NCBI RefSeq assembly: GCF_019891175.1
Contig: NZ_CP072600.1
Location: forward strand, 496,001 to 560,000
From: Leptothermofonsia sichuanensis E412
GTDB taxonomy: Bacteria; Cyanobacteriota; Cyanobacteriia; Leptolyngbyales; Leptolyngbyaceae
Direction of reading: 5' to 3'
DNA length: 64,000 bases
How positions within the stretch are numbered: position 1 is the stretch's first letter; every line of letters begins with the position of its first letter. Below are positions 1 through 7,904 of the stretch, one piece after another. The notes beneath the pieces are model-generated. The model saw only the letters and a list, made by a program, of their open reading frames with translations, searched no databases and was not told the DNA's origin. A program made the position numbers and the translations under genes.

Positions 1-86
1 ATTTTTACCTGCGCTATCACCTGTACTATCAACACTTCCCACTGACGGCTCTGGGGCGTTACCGGGCACTGAATCGGCAGAAGTGA
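1..86 (+). CDS. C-terminal end of an unknown protein (cut by window start)
   Basis: The third forward frame is open from the window edge to a TGA at 84-86 and encodes about 27 residues rich in Tyr, Leu and Arg (FYLRYHLYYQHFPLT near the start, ending LNRQK). The composition looks like a real protein tail rather than noise, but it is too short to name a family. The nearest downstream gene, msrA, starts about 470 bases later, so they are probably not one operon. The call rests only on the open frame and composition. Confidence 0.4.
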   Translation, partial: FYLRYHLYYQHFPLTALGRYRALNRQK

Positions 87-142
87 ACCTGGTTGGCCGC
101 AGCACCTTTTCACCTAGGATTGGGGGTTTAACACTCTGTAGA

Positions 143-226
143 AGGAACCACGAAGGTACAAAGGACACAAAGCAAGTTCTCAAGCAAGTTCTCAAGCAAG
201 TTCCTGGTGTTCTTTGTGGTTCCGTT
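143..226. repeat. Interspersed hairpin repeat (AACCACGAAGG...CTTTGTGGTT)
   Basis: The left arm reads GGAACCACGAAGGTACAAAG and the right arm TTCTTTGTGGTTCC, so the element can fold into a long imperfect hairpin. Related sequences occur at 39177-39268 and inside the larger elements at 11053-11316 and 32412-32605. Confidence 0.6.
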
Positions 227-369
227 GAGGAGCAGAGTTGCGAAGTTAGAGCTTTGCAATCAACGAAGTACCGCTTTTTTACAAGCCCTTAATCCAGAGC
301 TTTTTTCAGTCAAGTCTCAGGCAGGGTTCAGTTGGGCTGGATAGCATTATGCCAGTATCCTGCCATTGG

Positions 370-448
370 AGGTGGTGCTGAATAACTCTATGAACTGAAT
401 GCCTTCAATTCATGCAGCGCTCAGTTTATATCCAACATCAGCGATACC
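370..448. repeat. TTGCTGAAT palindromic repeat, copy 1 (inverted, degenerate)
   Basis: The copy starts GGTGGTGCTGAATA, contains the central TTCAATTCATG typical of the family, and ends with CAACATCAGCGATACC. It is one of seven recognisable copies in this window. Confidence 0.5.
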
Positions 449-554
449 CTGGAGGTGCGTTCCTGTTGAGAGGTCTACTCTGGCACACCTGTCCAATGGT
501 CTATGATTAAGAAAGATGAAGTTTCCTGATAAGGATTTTTATAGAGGCAGACCT

Positions 555-1211
555 ATGGTGTTATTCGGATTTGGTAAAAAGCTCACTTTGCCTGCGCCTG
601 AGGAGGCACTTCCCGGTCGAGCAGAGCCGCTGCCTGTGCCTGATCGCCACTTTGTCAATGGCAACCCCCTCACCCCCCCCTTTCCAGACGGCATGGAAAA
701 AGCACTTTTTGGTCTGGGGTGCTTCTGGGGTGCCGAACGTAAGTTTTGGCAGCAGGACGGGGTATTTACAACTGCCGTTGGTTACGCGGCTGGAATAACT
801 CCTAACCCCACCTATCAGGAAGTTTGCACTGGCATGACAGGTCACAACGAAGTCGTCCTTGTGGTCTATGATTCACAGGTCATCAGCTATGAAGCTCTGC
901 TAAAAGTCTTTTGGGAGAGTCATAACCCTACTCAGGGAATGCGCCAGGGGAATGACGTGGGTACTCAATACCGTTCTGGAATTTACGTCTACTCTGATAG
1001 GCAACGAATGCTGGCAGAAGCCTCCCGGAACGCCTACCAGGAAGCGCTTACAAAGGCAGGCTATGGCAAGATTACAACTGAAATTCTGGATGCCCCTGAA
1101 TTTTACTACGCTGAGGCTTATCACCAGCAATACCTGGCTAAGAACCCGAATGGTTACTGCGGGTTGGGTGGAACTAATGTCTCCTGCCCGGTAGGGGTTG
1201 CAGGAGCGTAG
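555..1211 (+). CDS. msrA: Peptide methionine sulfoxide reductase A
   Basis: Reduces the S-epimer of methionine sulfoxide in proteins, repairing oxidative damage in the cytoplasm. The signature GCFWG, with the catalytic Cys, lies near residue 55, followed by ERKFW and the conserved [14 protein letters not shown] and GVGTQYRS-like ([10 protein letters not shown]) blocks. The C-terminal YCGL segment supplies the usual resolving Cys region. The protein from this start is 218 residues, normal for the family. An in-frame ATG at 516 would add 13 residues; I prefer 555 because AGAGG lies just upstream and cyanobacterial MsrA proteins typically start with a sequence like MVLFGFGKK. It stands alone, with no msrB beside it. 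Confidence 0.95.
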   Translation: MVLFGFGKKLTLPAPEEALPGRAEPLPVPDRHFVNGNPLTPPFPDGMEKALFGLGCFWGAERKFWQQDGVFTTAVGYAAGITPNPTYQEVCTGMTGHNEVVLVVYDSQVISYEALLKVFWESHNPTQGMRQGNDVGTQYRSGIYVYSDRQRMLAEASRNAYQEALTKAGYGKITTEILDAPEFYYAEAYHQQYLAKNPNGYCGLGGTNVSCPVGVAGA

Positions 1212-1659
1212 ACACCTGGTTGCCAGACTTTTCAGTTGCCTGTTGTCGTATCCATCGAAAGGGCGTTGCTGATTTCAGGTATGCATTGAGCGTTGTATGA
1301 ATTGAAACTTCGTTCCAATCCATACGGCTATTCAGCACCACCATCGAAAGTCCACGCTCCAGATTAGCGGTCTCTCCTTTCCCCCCTTACGCCATGGGCA
1401 ACCTGGAAACCAGCATCCCCGGTGTCTCGTGGGCTTCAATCCAATAGACTGGCTAACCTCCCCAGATACCGGAGATCTGAAGGTTGTCCCACTTCGCGTC
1501 ATATCAGAACCCTATAGAAAACTTAAGATTAGCCTATCCCTCCGCTGGATATGGCTAGAATTGAAACGGTTAAATGCCTGAAGGCAAAGTAATCCAGGCT
1601 ACACCCTGACTTCGTATAGGACTGGTGATTAACGAGTGTGAAATTGGGAGGAAACAACC
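1212..1659. other. Intergenic region upstream of the small membrane protein
   Basis: A TTGCTGAAT palindromic repeat fills 1261-1342. The rest, about 1345-1655, shows no open frame of interest and probably carries the promoter of the 46-residue protein that follows; no clear -35/-10 pair can be fixed by eye. Confidence 0.5.
1261..1342. repeat. TTGCTGAAT palindromic repeat, copy 2
   Basis: Begins GGGCGTTGCTGATTTCAGG, passes through GAATTGAAACTTCGTTCCAA and ends TATTCAGCACCACC, so the ends are inverted repeats of one another. Confidence 0.65.
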
Positions 1660-1800
1660 GTGTCAGACTTGAATCGGGGAATCATGAAATTTGATGGGGC
1701 AGATAGCCCCAAGGCGATCGCAGTTTCCGCTATTTTGATTCTGGGCAGTATTGCCATCCTGATTCTGTGGGCGCTTACTTCTGCCTATGCGATCGGTTAA
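1660..1800 (+). CDS. Small single-helix membrane protein (46 residues)
   Basis: A GTG start is preceded by a strong ribosome site (GGGAGGAAA at 1647-1655). The product has a polar N-terminus (MSDLNRGIMKFDGADSPK) and one hydrophobic helix (about residues 19-44: AIAVSAILILGSIAILILWA) ending YAIG. The N-terminus carries a conserved-looking LNRGIMKF..ADSP motif of the kind found in tiny thylakoid proteins. I suspect a photosystem-associated low-molecular-weight subunit or assembly factor (Psb35-like is one idea) but cannot confirm a family. It is likely to be missed by annotation because of its length and GTG start. Confidence 0.65.
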   Translation: MSDLNRGIMKFDGADSPKAIAVSAILILGSIAILILWALTSAYAIG

Positions 1801-1851
1801 TTTCGGGAGAATTGGGTGACACAGCGCTGGCGTTTGTCATCCCAAAAAGCG

Positions 1852-1885
1852 AGACCCCGGAGGTTTCCAAAAACCTCCGGGGTCT
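1852..1885. repeat. REP-like perfect hairpin upstream of the RAYT gene
   Basis: Arms AGACCCCGGAGGTTT and AAACCTCCGGGGTCT pair over 15 bases around a CCAA loop. The hairpin lies 76 bases upstream of a REP-associated transposase gene; similar 33-base hairpins occur at 3532, 43673, 23044 and 55521. It could also act as a transcription terminator for the small gene ending at 1800, though no T-run follows. Confidence 0.75.
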
Positions 1886-2383
1886 GAAGTTTATCCTGGC
1901 ACCCCGTGAATTGAAGCTCGAATGGGAATCTTAAGGGAGTTGTCGCAGATCAACCCTCTCGATGCCACGTCAGGACCTCACGTTCCAGCCGGAGCATTTC
2001 TACCATCTCTACAATCGAAGTAATGACCGCAACAGGGTTTTCTTTGGGCGAGAAAATTACCTGCGCTTTCTGCACCTGATACGACGATATTTAATTGAAC
2101 AGGCCCTTGATGTGCTGGCCTATTGCCTAATGCCGAGTCATTACCATCTGTTAGTGCGTTGCAAAACAGATGCCATATCTGAGGCGATACAGCGGTTATC
2201 AATGGCTTATACGAAAGCAATGAATCGCCGCTACAACCGGGTGGGATCTTTATTTCAGGGGCAGTTTCGGGCGATCGAGGTGGATGGAGACGAGTATCTG
2301 TACCATCTGGCAAGGTATATTCACCTCAACCCGGTGAAAGCTGGTATGGTAGCTCATCCGAAAGAATGGGAGTTTTCCAGTTA

Positions 2384-3334
2384 TAGCACTACGCATTTGG
2401 GTTAGGACGTTATTATAGAGCCATCAGGAGAGTTTAGGAACACCTATGCCCGCCCCCTACAGCTACGACTTGCGTTGCAAAGCGATTGAAGCCGTGAAAC
2501 AAGGCCACCGCAAAGTTGATGTCTGTCGAATGTTCAACATCAGTCGCCATACCTTAGACCTGTGGTTGAAACGGGAAGCAGAAACGGGAGATTGCCGAGC
2601 GATGACTGGGTTTCAGCGCGGAAATCGGCATAAGATTACCGACTGGTCGCGCTTTCGTGAGTTTGTCAAGCAGCATGGGGATCAGACCCAAGCGAGACTG
2701 GCAACCCTGTGGGGGGATAATGTGACACAGCAGGACATCAGTCGAGCCTTGCGAAAGATTGGGTTTAGTCGAAAAAAAAGACCTATGGCTATCGGGAACG
2801 AGACGACCTGAAGCGACAGGAGTTTCAAGAGCGCTTGAGGAGTAAGCTGCCGCATCAGGTTGTCTATGTCGATGAAGCAGGCATTGATAATCGAGACGTG
2901 TATCCCTACGGCTACTGCGAGGTTGGAGAACGCTTCTATGGGCTTAAATCAGGAAAACGCACCGAACGAGTCAGTTGGATTGCTGCCTTACGAGAGAACA
3001 ACCTCTTTGCGCCAATGACCTTTGCTGGCTCGTGCAACCGGGATTTAGTGGAGATGTGGTTGGAGGAGTGCTTAGTCCCCCAACTGCGACCGGGAGATGT
3101 GATTGTGATTGACAATGCCAGTTTCCATCATTCTCAAACCATTGAAGAGATCGGGGCTCAAGCAGGGTGTGAGATTTGGTATTTACCCCCTTATTCCCCA
3201 GACTTGAATCCGATTGAGCATTGGTGGTTTGTGCTCAAAAATTGGATGCGGCAACGCTGGGATGAGTTTGATAACTTGCGCGATTGTGTTGATGCTGCTT
3301 TTAGAGAATGCCCTAACGTGACTGCGTAGGGCTA
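2384..3334 (+). mobile_element. IS630-family insertion sequence (951 bp) with TA target duplication
   Basis: The left end reads TAGCACTACGCATTTGGGTT and the reverse complement of the right end TAGCCCTACGCAGTCACGTT, giving terminal inverted repeats that match at most positions. TA dinucleotides at 2382-2383 and 3335-3336 form the target duplication typical of the IS630/Tc1/mariner group. The element carries one transposase in two overlapping frames and lies inside a RAYT gene, in the same orientation. The transposase stop codon falls within the right terminal repeat. Confidence 0.93.
2446..3329 (+). CDS. IS630-family DDE transposase (made by -1 frameshift)
   Basis: Catalyses cut-and-paste transposition at TA sites. 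Frame A (2446-2811) encodes the helix-turn-helix DNA-binding part (HRKVDVCRMFNISRHTLDLW). The second frame, open from about 2780 to 3329, encodes the catalytic core with YVDEAGID, VIDNASFHH and YSPDLNPIEHWW, the D-D-E signatures. The frames meet at a run of eight A (2772-2779); slipping back one base there yields KKTYGYRERDDLKRQEF, the usual IS630 sequence at this point, and a full-length protein of about 294 residues. Programmed -1 frameshifting on an A-run is a known strategy in this family. All acidic residues are present, so the element may still be active. Confidence 0.92.
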
Positions 3335-3531
3335 TATCTGGAATACGCTGGATTGCGATCGGGCACTTTGCCCAAACTGGATATTTTACAAGGGCAATTT
3401 GGGTCGGAAGCCAGGTATCAGGCGTTTCTAAATCGAGATTGGGATCTGGCTCCAACAACCAGGGATTTTGCCACGACCTTGAAAGCTCTCATGCTGGATG
3501 AATAGCCGCTAAAGTGCCATGTTCAGGATTT

Positions 3532-3564
3532 AGACCTCCGAGGTTTTGGAAACCTCGGAGGTCT
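3532..3564. repeat. REP-like perfect hairpin downstream of the RAYT gene
   Basis: Arms AGACCTCCGAGGTTT and AAACCTCGGAGGTCT (15 perfect pairs) enclose a TGG loop. The arms are identical to those of the hairpin at 43673 and closely related to that at 1852. It lies 27 bases after the end of the interrupted RAYT gene. Confidence 0.8.
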
Positions 3565-3669
3565 GGGCGCGCGGTGCCAGGTAACAGATCGCCAGGATGC
3601 CGATTCTACGTAAGAGGGAAGTGCTGTAGCAAACGTTTACAAACGGCTGAAACTATTCAATGCTACACT

Positions 3670-5345
3670 TTACAAGTCTTGATGCGAGAGAAGAGACCAA
3701 CCCCCCACCAAACCGCCCACAAAAAACCGGCCACCCACAACCCCACCAAACCCCCCAACCGCAACCCCAACAAAACGTGGTAATTCACCCTTGGGAGATT
3801 TATTGAGGTCAAATTTAAAGTCTGAATAAGGCACGTAGGCGCTTGCGTCTTTGTTTTGCCAACCTACTCTAACGCAAAAGCGATCCCAATCTTTACCAGT
3901 CGATTGAGGACTTCCACACTCCTGCCAGATTTTCTTTTGCACACTAAACCCAAAGTGCCCGTTGCTGTACCTGACCCAGAGTCTGTCGATCGTCTTTAGA
4001 TCCGCACAGGGAAAATTCTTCAACTCCTCCGCTCGAATCCAGTCACCTTCCTTTCTGCCAATCGCTTCCAGCATCCGCAGGTAGGTTTCATAGTCTGCCC
4101 CTTTCCAGTCCTGTGCCTTCAGCAGGTCGCGCAGGCGGGTATAGTCAATTCCCTTTTCGGATTTGAGGTCGTCCTGGGTGGGGGGAGGGGAGACACTGGG
4201 AGGGGGAGCAGGGGCGAGAATCACAGCATTAGGTTCAGACGGTTTCTTCTCTCTGGATTGGGTAGGAGGTGTCAGATTCACCTGGCAGGTTGCCAGAACA
4301 GAGGCGACATCCTCATCTCGCAGTTTCAAGACCCGCTGCAAATACTGCAAATCGTCCCGACTGGTCGTACTGAACTGGGGATCATACTCCAGGGTTTCCC
4401 TGACGGCCTGTTCAAACTCATCCAACTTATCCCAAAACACCTGATAGGGCTGCAACACCTCGCTCTCAATCGTTTCAGCCACCTGGGGAGACAATCCCAA
4501 CTCCTGCCAGCGGAATTTCAGCGCCCGCCGTTCAACCGGGGAGAGTTTGCCCCGCTTCTGTCTGGCCCGTTCATCCAGTTCCTTGCGATAGACCAGTTTG
4601 GGGTCGTCCTGGGGGGCGCGGGCAATTAGAATCTTGTAGCCTTCCTTTACCGCATAGATTTCCGGCTGCATGGTGGGTGCGGCTTCCTGCACCTTTTCCC
4701 TAGCGTATTCGTGCAATTCGTCTACGGTGATCTGCCCATCGTTGTTGCGATCGGCGGCTCCCGTTTCTAAACCCTTTACCAGATAGCGAGTGTAAAGGCT
4801 GCTGCCTTCTTTTTCGTAGGATACCTGGGTGGCGGTGGAAGAGGTCAACACTGCCCGCCCTTCACCACCAAGCTGATTTTTCACATCTACGGCTTCATCG
4901 GCGGCTTTTGCCTTCATATCGTTGGCAAAGGCTCCACTAAAGCAGCAGTCGAGAATCAAAACCTGCCGTCTGGAACGACTGCGACTCATGTACTGTTGCA
5001 GGGCAGTGGCGGGAACCGCTGTACTGGTGCGGATGTGTCCCTGGGGATTCTTTTCGGTAATTCGGGTGGCAAAGTAGAGGGTACCATTGTCATCTCTGAC
5101 CCCATGCCCGGAAAAATACAACAAAATCAGGTCATCCGGTTCCGGTTCTCCGTGAACAGGATTTCGATCGCCGATTCCATCTGGGTGCGATCGGGATTGG
5201 GCAACACCTGCACCTGATCAAACCCTCCCACATCAGGGCTGTGCAAAACGCGCTGCATCGCCTGGATGTCTTCCTGGGTTCCAGGTAAACACGACAATCC
5301 CTCTCTGTATTCACTTACCCCAATCAGCAGCGCAATCTTTGCCAT
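3670..5345 (-). pseudogene. Metacaspase / EF-hand / GUN4 protein, frameshifted
   Basis: The N-terminal part (5345 down to about 5130) encodes MAKIALLIGVSEYREG, the first strand of a caspase-like p20 fold. The second frame (from about 5140 to 3670) encodes DDLILLYFSGHGV and LILDCCFSGAF with the catalytic His and Cys, then an EF-hand (DRNNDGQITVDE), a helical linker rich in charge and proline, and a GUN4 domain (YTRLRDLL, DWKGADYETY, ADLKTIDRLWV, GHFGFSVQKKIW). The tail is Gly/Val-rich. The frames differ by one base near GAACCGGAACCGGATGACC (about 5132-5150), so either one base was gained or lost or the sequence has an error. Metacaspases cleave after Arg/Lys; GUN4 domains bind porphyrins. The start ATG overlaps the stop of the EACC1-like gene (TGATG), implying coupled translation. 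Confidence 0.88.
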
Positions 5346-5758
5346 CAACCCTTACTGGTTTCGCTTTTTACTACTCTAACCGTCAGATGGGAAATTTTCT
5401 CCAACGCCTGTAACTGCTGCTCTAACTGCTCCGGTGTGCGATATTCCAGCTTGACATCCCCGTACTCAATGCTGAGGGTTGCCCCTGCAATCCGGTTTCT
5501 CAGCCAGCCCAGCAGTGCCAGAAGATTTTTAACATTCACCTCTGCCTTCAAAATACCCAGATCAAAACCCGCTTCTCCTGCCTTGCTCCCCTCTGGTACA
5601 TCGCTCGATCGCGCCAGGGATGCTTCCTCTGCCAGTCCATCTTTCAGGTCAGCCACCAGGCGTTGACAGTATGCTTCCAGTTCTTCCGGTTCCAGATCCA
5701 GTCCGGCTTCGTTCAGGTCAATGAAGAGATCGAGGAAGAGATCGAGGGTTTCTGCCAT
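5345..5758 (-). CDS. EACC1-like effector-associated constant component
   Basis: A 137-residue protein with an acidic helical N-terminus (MAETLDLFLDLFIDLNEAG), then ELEAYCQRLVADLKD, a VPEGSKAGE turn followed by FDLGILKAEVN, a short hydrophobic stretch (LLALLGWLRNRIAG) and strands LSIEYGDVKLEY. This order (strand/helix, PxGSKxG, hydrophobic helix, beta-hairpin, helix with EQLEQQLQAL) matches my memory of EACC1, a small domain encoded next to caspase or trypsin effectors in bacterial conflict systems. The start at 5758 is preferred over GTG 5776 because AAGGA lies 7 bases before it. Its stop overlaps the metacaspase start by one base. Assignment is by pattern, not by search. Confidence 0.7.
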   Translation of the reverse strand: MAETLDLFLDLFIDLNEAGLDLEPEELEAYCQRLVADLKDGLAEEASLARSSDVPEGSKAGEAGFDLGILKAEVNVKNLLALLGWLRNRIAGATLSIEYGDVKLEYRTPEQLEQQLQALEKISHLTVRVVKSETSKG

Positions 5759-5782
5759 TGGACTATCCTTGTTCACCTGTTT

Positions 5783-6277
5783 CTACCACCCGGCGCTACC
5801 GGGTATTCCCTTAAATGGTCCCACAATGTTGCTGGTGATCCAGCCGCCGTAAAATTGACCAGGCTGGGGTTGGACCTTTTCGCCATTGACGTAGCAGGCA
5901 TCCATTGGTGCAGCATAGAAAGCAACATAGCCTTTGAGGGAAGCAAAGGCGGGGGTGGGGTCTGGATAGTACCAGGCAACATTATCAATTCGCCGATTGC
6001 CAACGGCAAGATGATAGTAGGTGCCCTGTCCTTTCCATTCACAGAAGGTGGTGCGGGGGCTGGGAATCAGATAGTCCTGTTGAATGTCTTCCGGCGGAAT
6101 GTAGTAAGTCGGCGGATGGCTGGTTTCCAGGACACGCTCTGCCCGTCTAGTGTCAGCGATCGTCACCCCATTGAAGATCACCTGAATATGGCTGTCGGTA
6201 TCTTCAAGCCGGGGAGGACGCGGATAGTCCCAGACAGATTCCTGACCGGGTTTGGGTGGGATCGGGTTTGGTCGCAT
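5783..6277 (-). CDS. DUF427 family protein
   Basis: A 164-residue protein of the DUF427 (NTP_transf_9) fold. Characteristic segments are VIFNGVTIADTRRAERVLETSHPPTYY-type sequence (read in two parts here, residues 34-60), then YLIPSPRTTFCEWKGQGTYYHL and a second DUF427-like half, WYYPDPTPAFASLKGYVAFY. The biochemical role of the family is not established. It lies just upstream of the EACC1-like gene on the same strand, with only about 25 bases between them, so the three genes may be cotranscribed, but DUF427 genes are common elsewhere without such partners. Confidence 0.85.
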   Translation of the reverse strand: MRPNPIPPKPGQESVWDYPRPPRLEDTDSHIQVIFNGVTIADTRRAERVLETSHPPTYYIPPEDIQQDYLIPSPRTTFCEWKGQGTYYHLAVGNRRIDNVAWYYPDPTPAFASLKGYVAFYAAPMDACYVNGEKVQPQPGQFYGGWITSNIVGPFKGIPGSAGW

Positions 6278-6305
6278 GGGTCACAATGACTCTTATCAAA
6301 CGGAT

Positions 6306-6384
6306 GGGGGTTGCTGATTTTGGATATGAATTGAGCGTTGCCTGAATTGAAGCCGTTCAATTCATCAAGCTATTCAGCACCACG
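6306..6384. repeat. TTGCTGAAT palindromic repeat, copy 3
   Basis: Reads GGGGTTGCTGATTTTGGATA at the left and CAAGCTATTCAGCACCACG at the right, with GAATTGAAGCCGTTCAATTC in the middle forming the hairpin tip. It sits upstream of the DUF427 gene. Confidence 0.65.
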
Positions 6385-6533
6385 AAGGGATGCCACTCAA
6401 TGTATAGCAAATTGGCAATCAGCTACCGATGAGGTCCGGTTTCCCTGGCTCAATTTCTCTATCCGAAACTTCACATCTTTCCACTGTAGTTAAAAAGCCA
6501 GTTAAAAAGCCCTTGCAGCGTTGAAATTTTCCT

Positions 6534-6959
6534 ATGCAAAATAACCGAATTCGTGCCATTGTGCTGGGACTTGTGAAAAACGGCGGGTGCCTCCTGGTGG
6601 GTGAGTCTTACGACACTGTCAAGCAAGCCATCTATTACCGTGCGCTGGGAGGTGGCATTGAATTTGGTGAAACCAGCCTCGATGCCCTGAAGCGCGAGTT
6701 CTGGGAAGAAATTCAAGTGGAACTCACTAATATTGAATATCTCTGTTGCCTGGAAAATGTGTTTATCTGTGACGGTAAACCAGGGCATGAGTTTGTCCAG
6801 CTTTACCGCTGCGATTTTGCGGATCCCAGACTCTATCAAGTTCAGGACGTGATTGTAACGGAAGGAAACAGCCGGGCGATCGCTTACTGGATTCCCATTG
6901 AAAAGTTTAAGTCAGGGGAACTGCGCCTCGTCCCTGAAGGCTGCCTGGACTATCTGTAA
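6534..6959 (+). CDS. Nudix hydrolase
   Basis: A 141-residue Nudix hydrolase, cleaving a nucleoside diphosphate linked to another moiety. The Nudix box runs from about residue 41 to 63 (GGGIEFGETSLDALKREF then WEEIQVEL) and contains the metal-binding REF.EE core. The N-terminal strand is RIRAIVLGLVKNGGCLLV. The substrate cannot be told; the EYLCCLENVF..GKPGHEFVQLY segment resembles the broad Nudix group acting on modified nucleotides. It is flanked by genes on the opposite strand, so it is probably monocistronic. Confidence 0.9.
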   Translation: MQNNRIRAIVLGLVKNGGCLLVGESYDTVKQAIYYRALGGGIEFGETSLDALKREFWEEIQVELTNIEYLCCLENVFICDGKPGHEFVQLYRCDFADPRLYQVQDVIVTEGNSRAIAYWIPIEKFKSGELRLVPEGCLDYL

Positions 6960-6995
6960 AATATAAATTCCTGTAAATGTAAATTCCCCAGCCCC

Positions 6996-7772
6996 TCACT
7001 CTGCCGGAAACCTTCCTTCCCGCACCTCAGTTCCATACTGCTGAACTGCCTGGGTAATGATCTCGCGTAGATTGGTATAGACTCTGGCGAAGGGAGGCTG
7101 GCGGGTAGAAAGCCCTAGCAGGTCAGCCGTGACGAGGACCTGTCCATCACAATGGGGACCAGCCCCAATCCCAATCGTAGGAATCGTCAGCTTCCGGGTA
7201 ATCTGGAGTGCCAGATCGCCGGGAATGTGTTCTAAAACGATGGAGAACACTCCTGCCTGTTCCAGGGCGATCGCCTCCTGCAAAATGCGTTCACCCGCCT
7301 CAGGGGTTTTTCCCTGCTGGCGATAGCCCAGTCGATGCACAGACTGAGGGGTCAATCCCACATGCCCCATCACCGGAATACCCGCCTGCACAATCCGGGC
7401 CACCGTTTCAATGGCCGCCGGATGTCCCCCCTCCAGCTTGACTGCCTGCATTCCAGCTTCTTTCAACGCTCGCCCGGCTGAATGCAGCGCCTGTTGGGGG
7501 CTTTCCTGGTAGCTGAGAAAGGGTAAATCGCAAACCAGTAAAGCCCGTTGCACTCCCCGCTGGACAGCCCTGGCGTGATGCAGCATTTCATCCAGGGTGA
7601 CCGGCAGGGTTGTTTGATGCCCAAGGGCAACCATTGCCAGCGAATCTCCTACCAGGATCAGATCGGCTCCTGCCTGATCGAGGATCTGGGCGATCGCAAA
7701 GTCCCAGGCAGTCACTGCCACAATCGCCCGTCCTTCCTGTTTCCAGTGAGCCAGTTGATGCGTCGTAATCAT
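6996..7772 (-). CDS. panB: 3-methyl-2-oxobutanoate hydroxymethyltransferase
   Basis: Transfers a hydroxymethyl group from 5,10-methylene-tetrahydrofolate to 2-oxoisovalerate, giving ketopantoate, the first committed step to pantothenate and CoA. The 258-residue product shows the PanB hallmarks: [39 protein letters not shown] with the metal-binding Asp, [20 protein letters not shown] and [14 protein letters not shown]. The more common alanine-rich start and YD/T motifs are present in slightly diverged form (TAWDF). coaD for a later CoA step is at the far end of this window. Confidence 0.96.
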   Translation of the reverse strand: MITTHQLAHWKQEGRAIVAVTAWDFAIAQILDQAGADLILVGDSLAMVALGHQTTLPVTLDEMLHHARAVQRGVQRALLVCDLPFLSYQESPQQALHSAGRALKEAGMQAVKLEGGHPAAIETVARIVQAGIPVMGHVGLTPQSVHRLGYRQQGKTPEAGERILQEAIALEQAGVFSIVLEHIPGDLALQITRKLTIPTIGIGAGPHCDGQVLVTADLLGLSTRQPPFARVYTNLREIITQAVQQYGTEVREGRFPAE

Positions 7773-7904
7773 AAGTCAGTCTAAGCAGAGCGAAAGGGGT
7801 GTGAGTTGTGAGGGAGGGGTGAGGAGGGAGGAGTTTTTAGCCTTCATCCTTCATCCTCTCCTACCTCCACCCTACACCCTACACCCTCTTTCCTGCTGGC
7901 TCCT

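Larger units (their letters stand above)
87..554. other. Intergenic region with two hairpin repeats
   Basis: No gene is supported here. The stretch holds a hairpin of the AACCACGAAGG type (about 143-226), in which a 12-base unit (CAAGTTCTCAAG) is tandemly repeated inside the loop, and a copy of the TTGCTGAAT palindromic family (about 370-448). A forward open frame at 83-292 is mostly translated repeat and is not credible. Confidence 0.6.
1962..3505 (+). pseudogene. REP-associated tyrosine transposase (RAYT, Y1/HUH family), split by IS630
   Basis: The 5' part (1962-2383) encodes a Y1-family nuclease: HUH motif HYH at residues 60-62 (MPSHYHLLV), probable catalytic Tyr83 in SMAYTKAMNRRY, then GSLFQGQF and YIHLNPVKAG. 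It runs into the IS630 element and stops 22 bases later. The 3' part resumes after the IS at 3337 and encodes YLEYAGLRSGTLPKLDIL and a tail ending ALMLDE at the TAG 3503-3505. Removing 2384-3334 and one copy of the TA duplication joins codons as S-S-Y-L-E-Y in frame, giving 196 residues, a normal RAYT length. RAYTs process REP-like hairpins, and such hairpins lie on both sides (1852 and 3532). The gene is now broken; the truncated product keeps the HUH motif and Tyr but lacks the C-terminal region. Confidence 0.9.

Noticed and set aside
3514-3783. An 89-residue frame downstream of the RAYT
   Set aside because: It translates the REP-like hairpin and the proline-rich complement of the GUN4 protein's Gly/Val tail.
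6178-6360. A 60-residue frame before the DUF427 gene
   Set aside because: Mostly translated palindromic repeat, overlapping the real gene's start.
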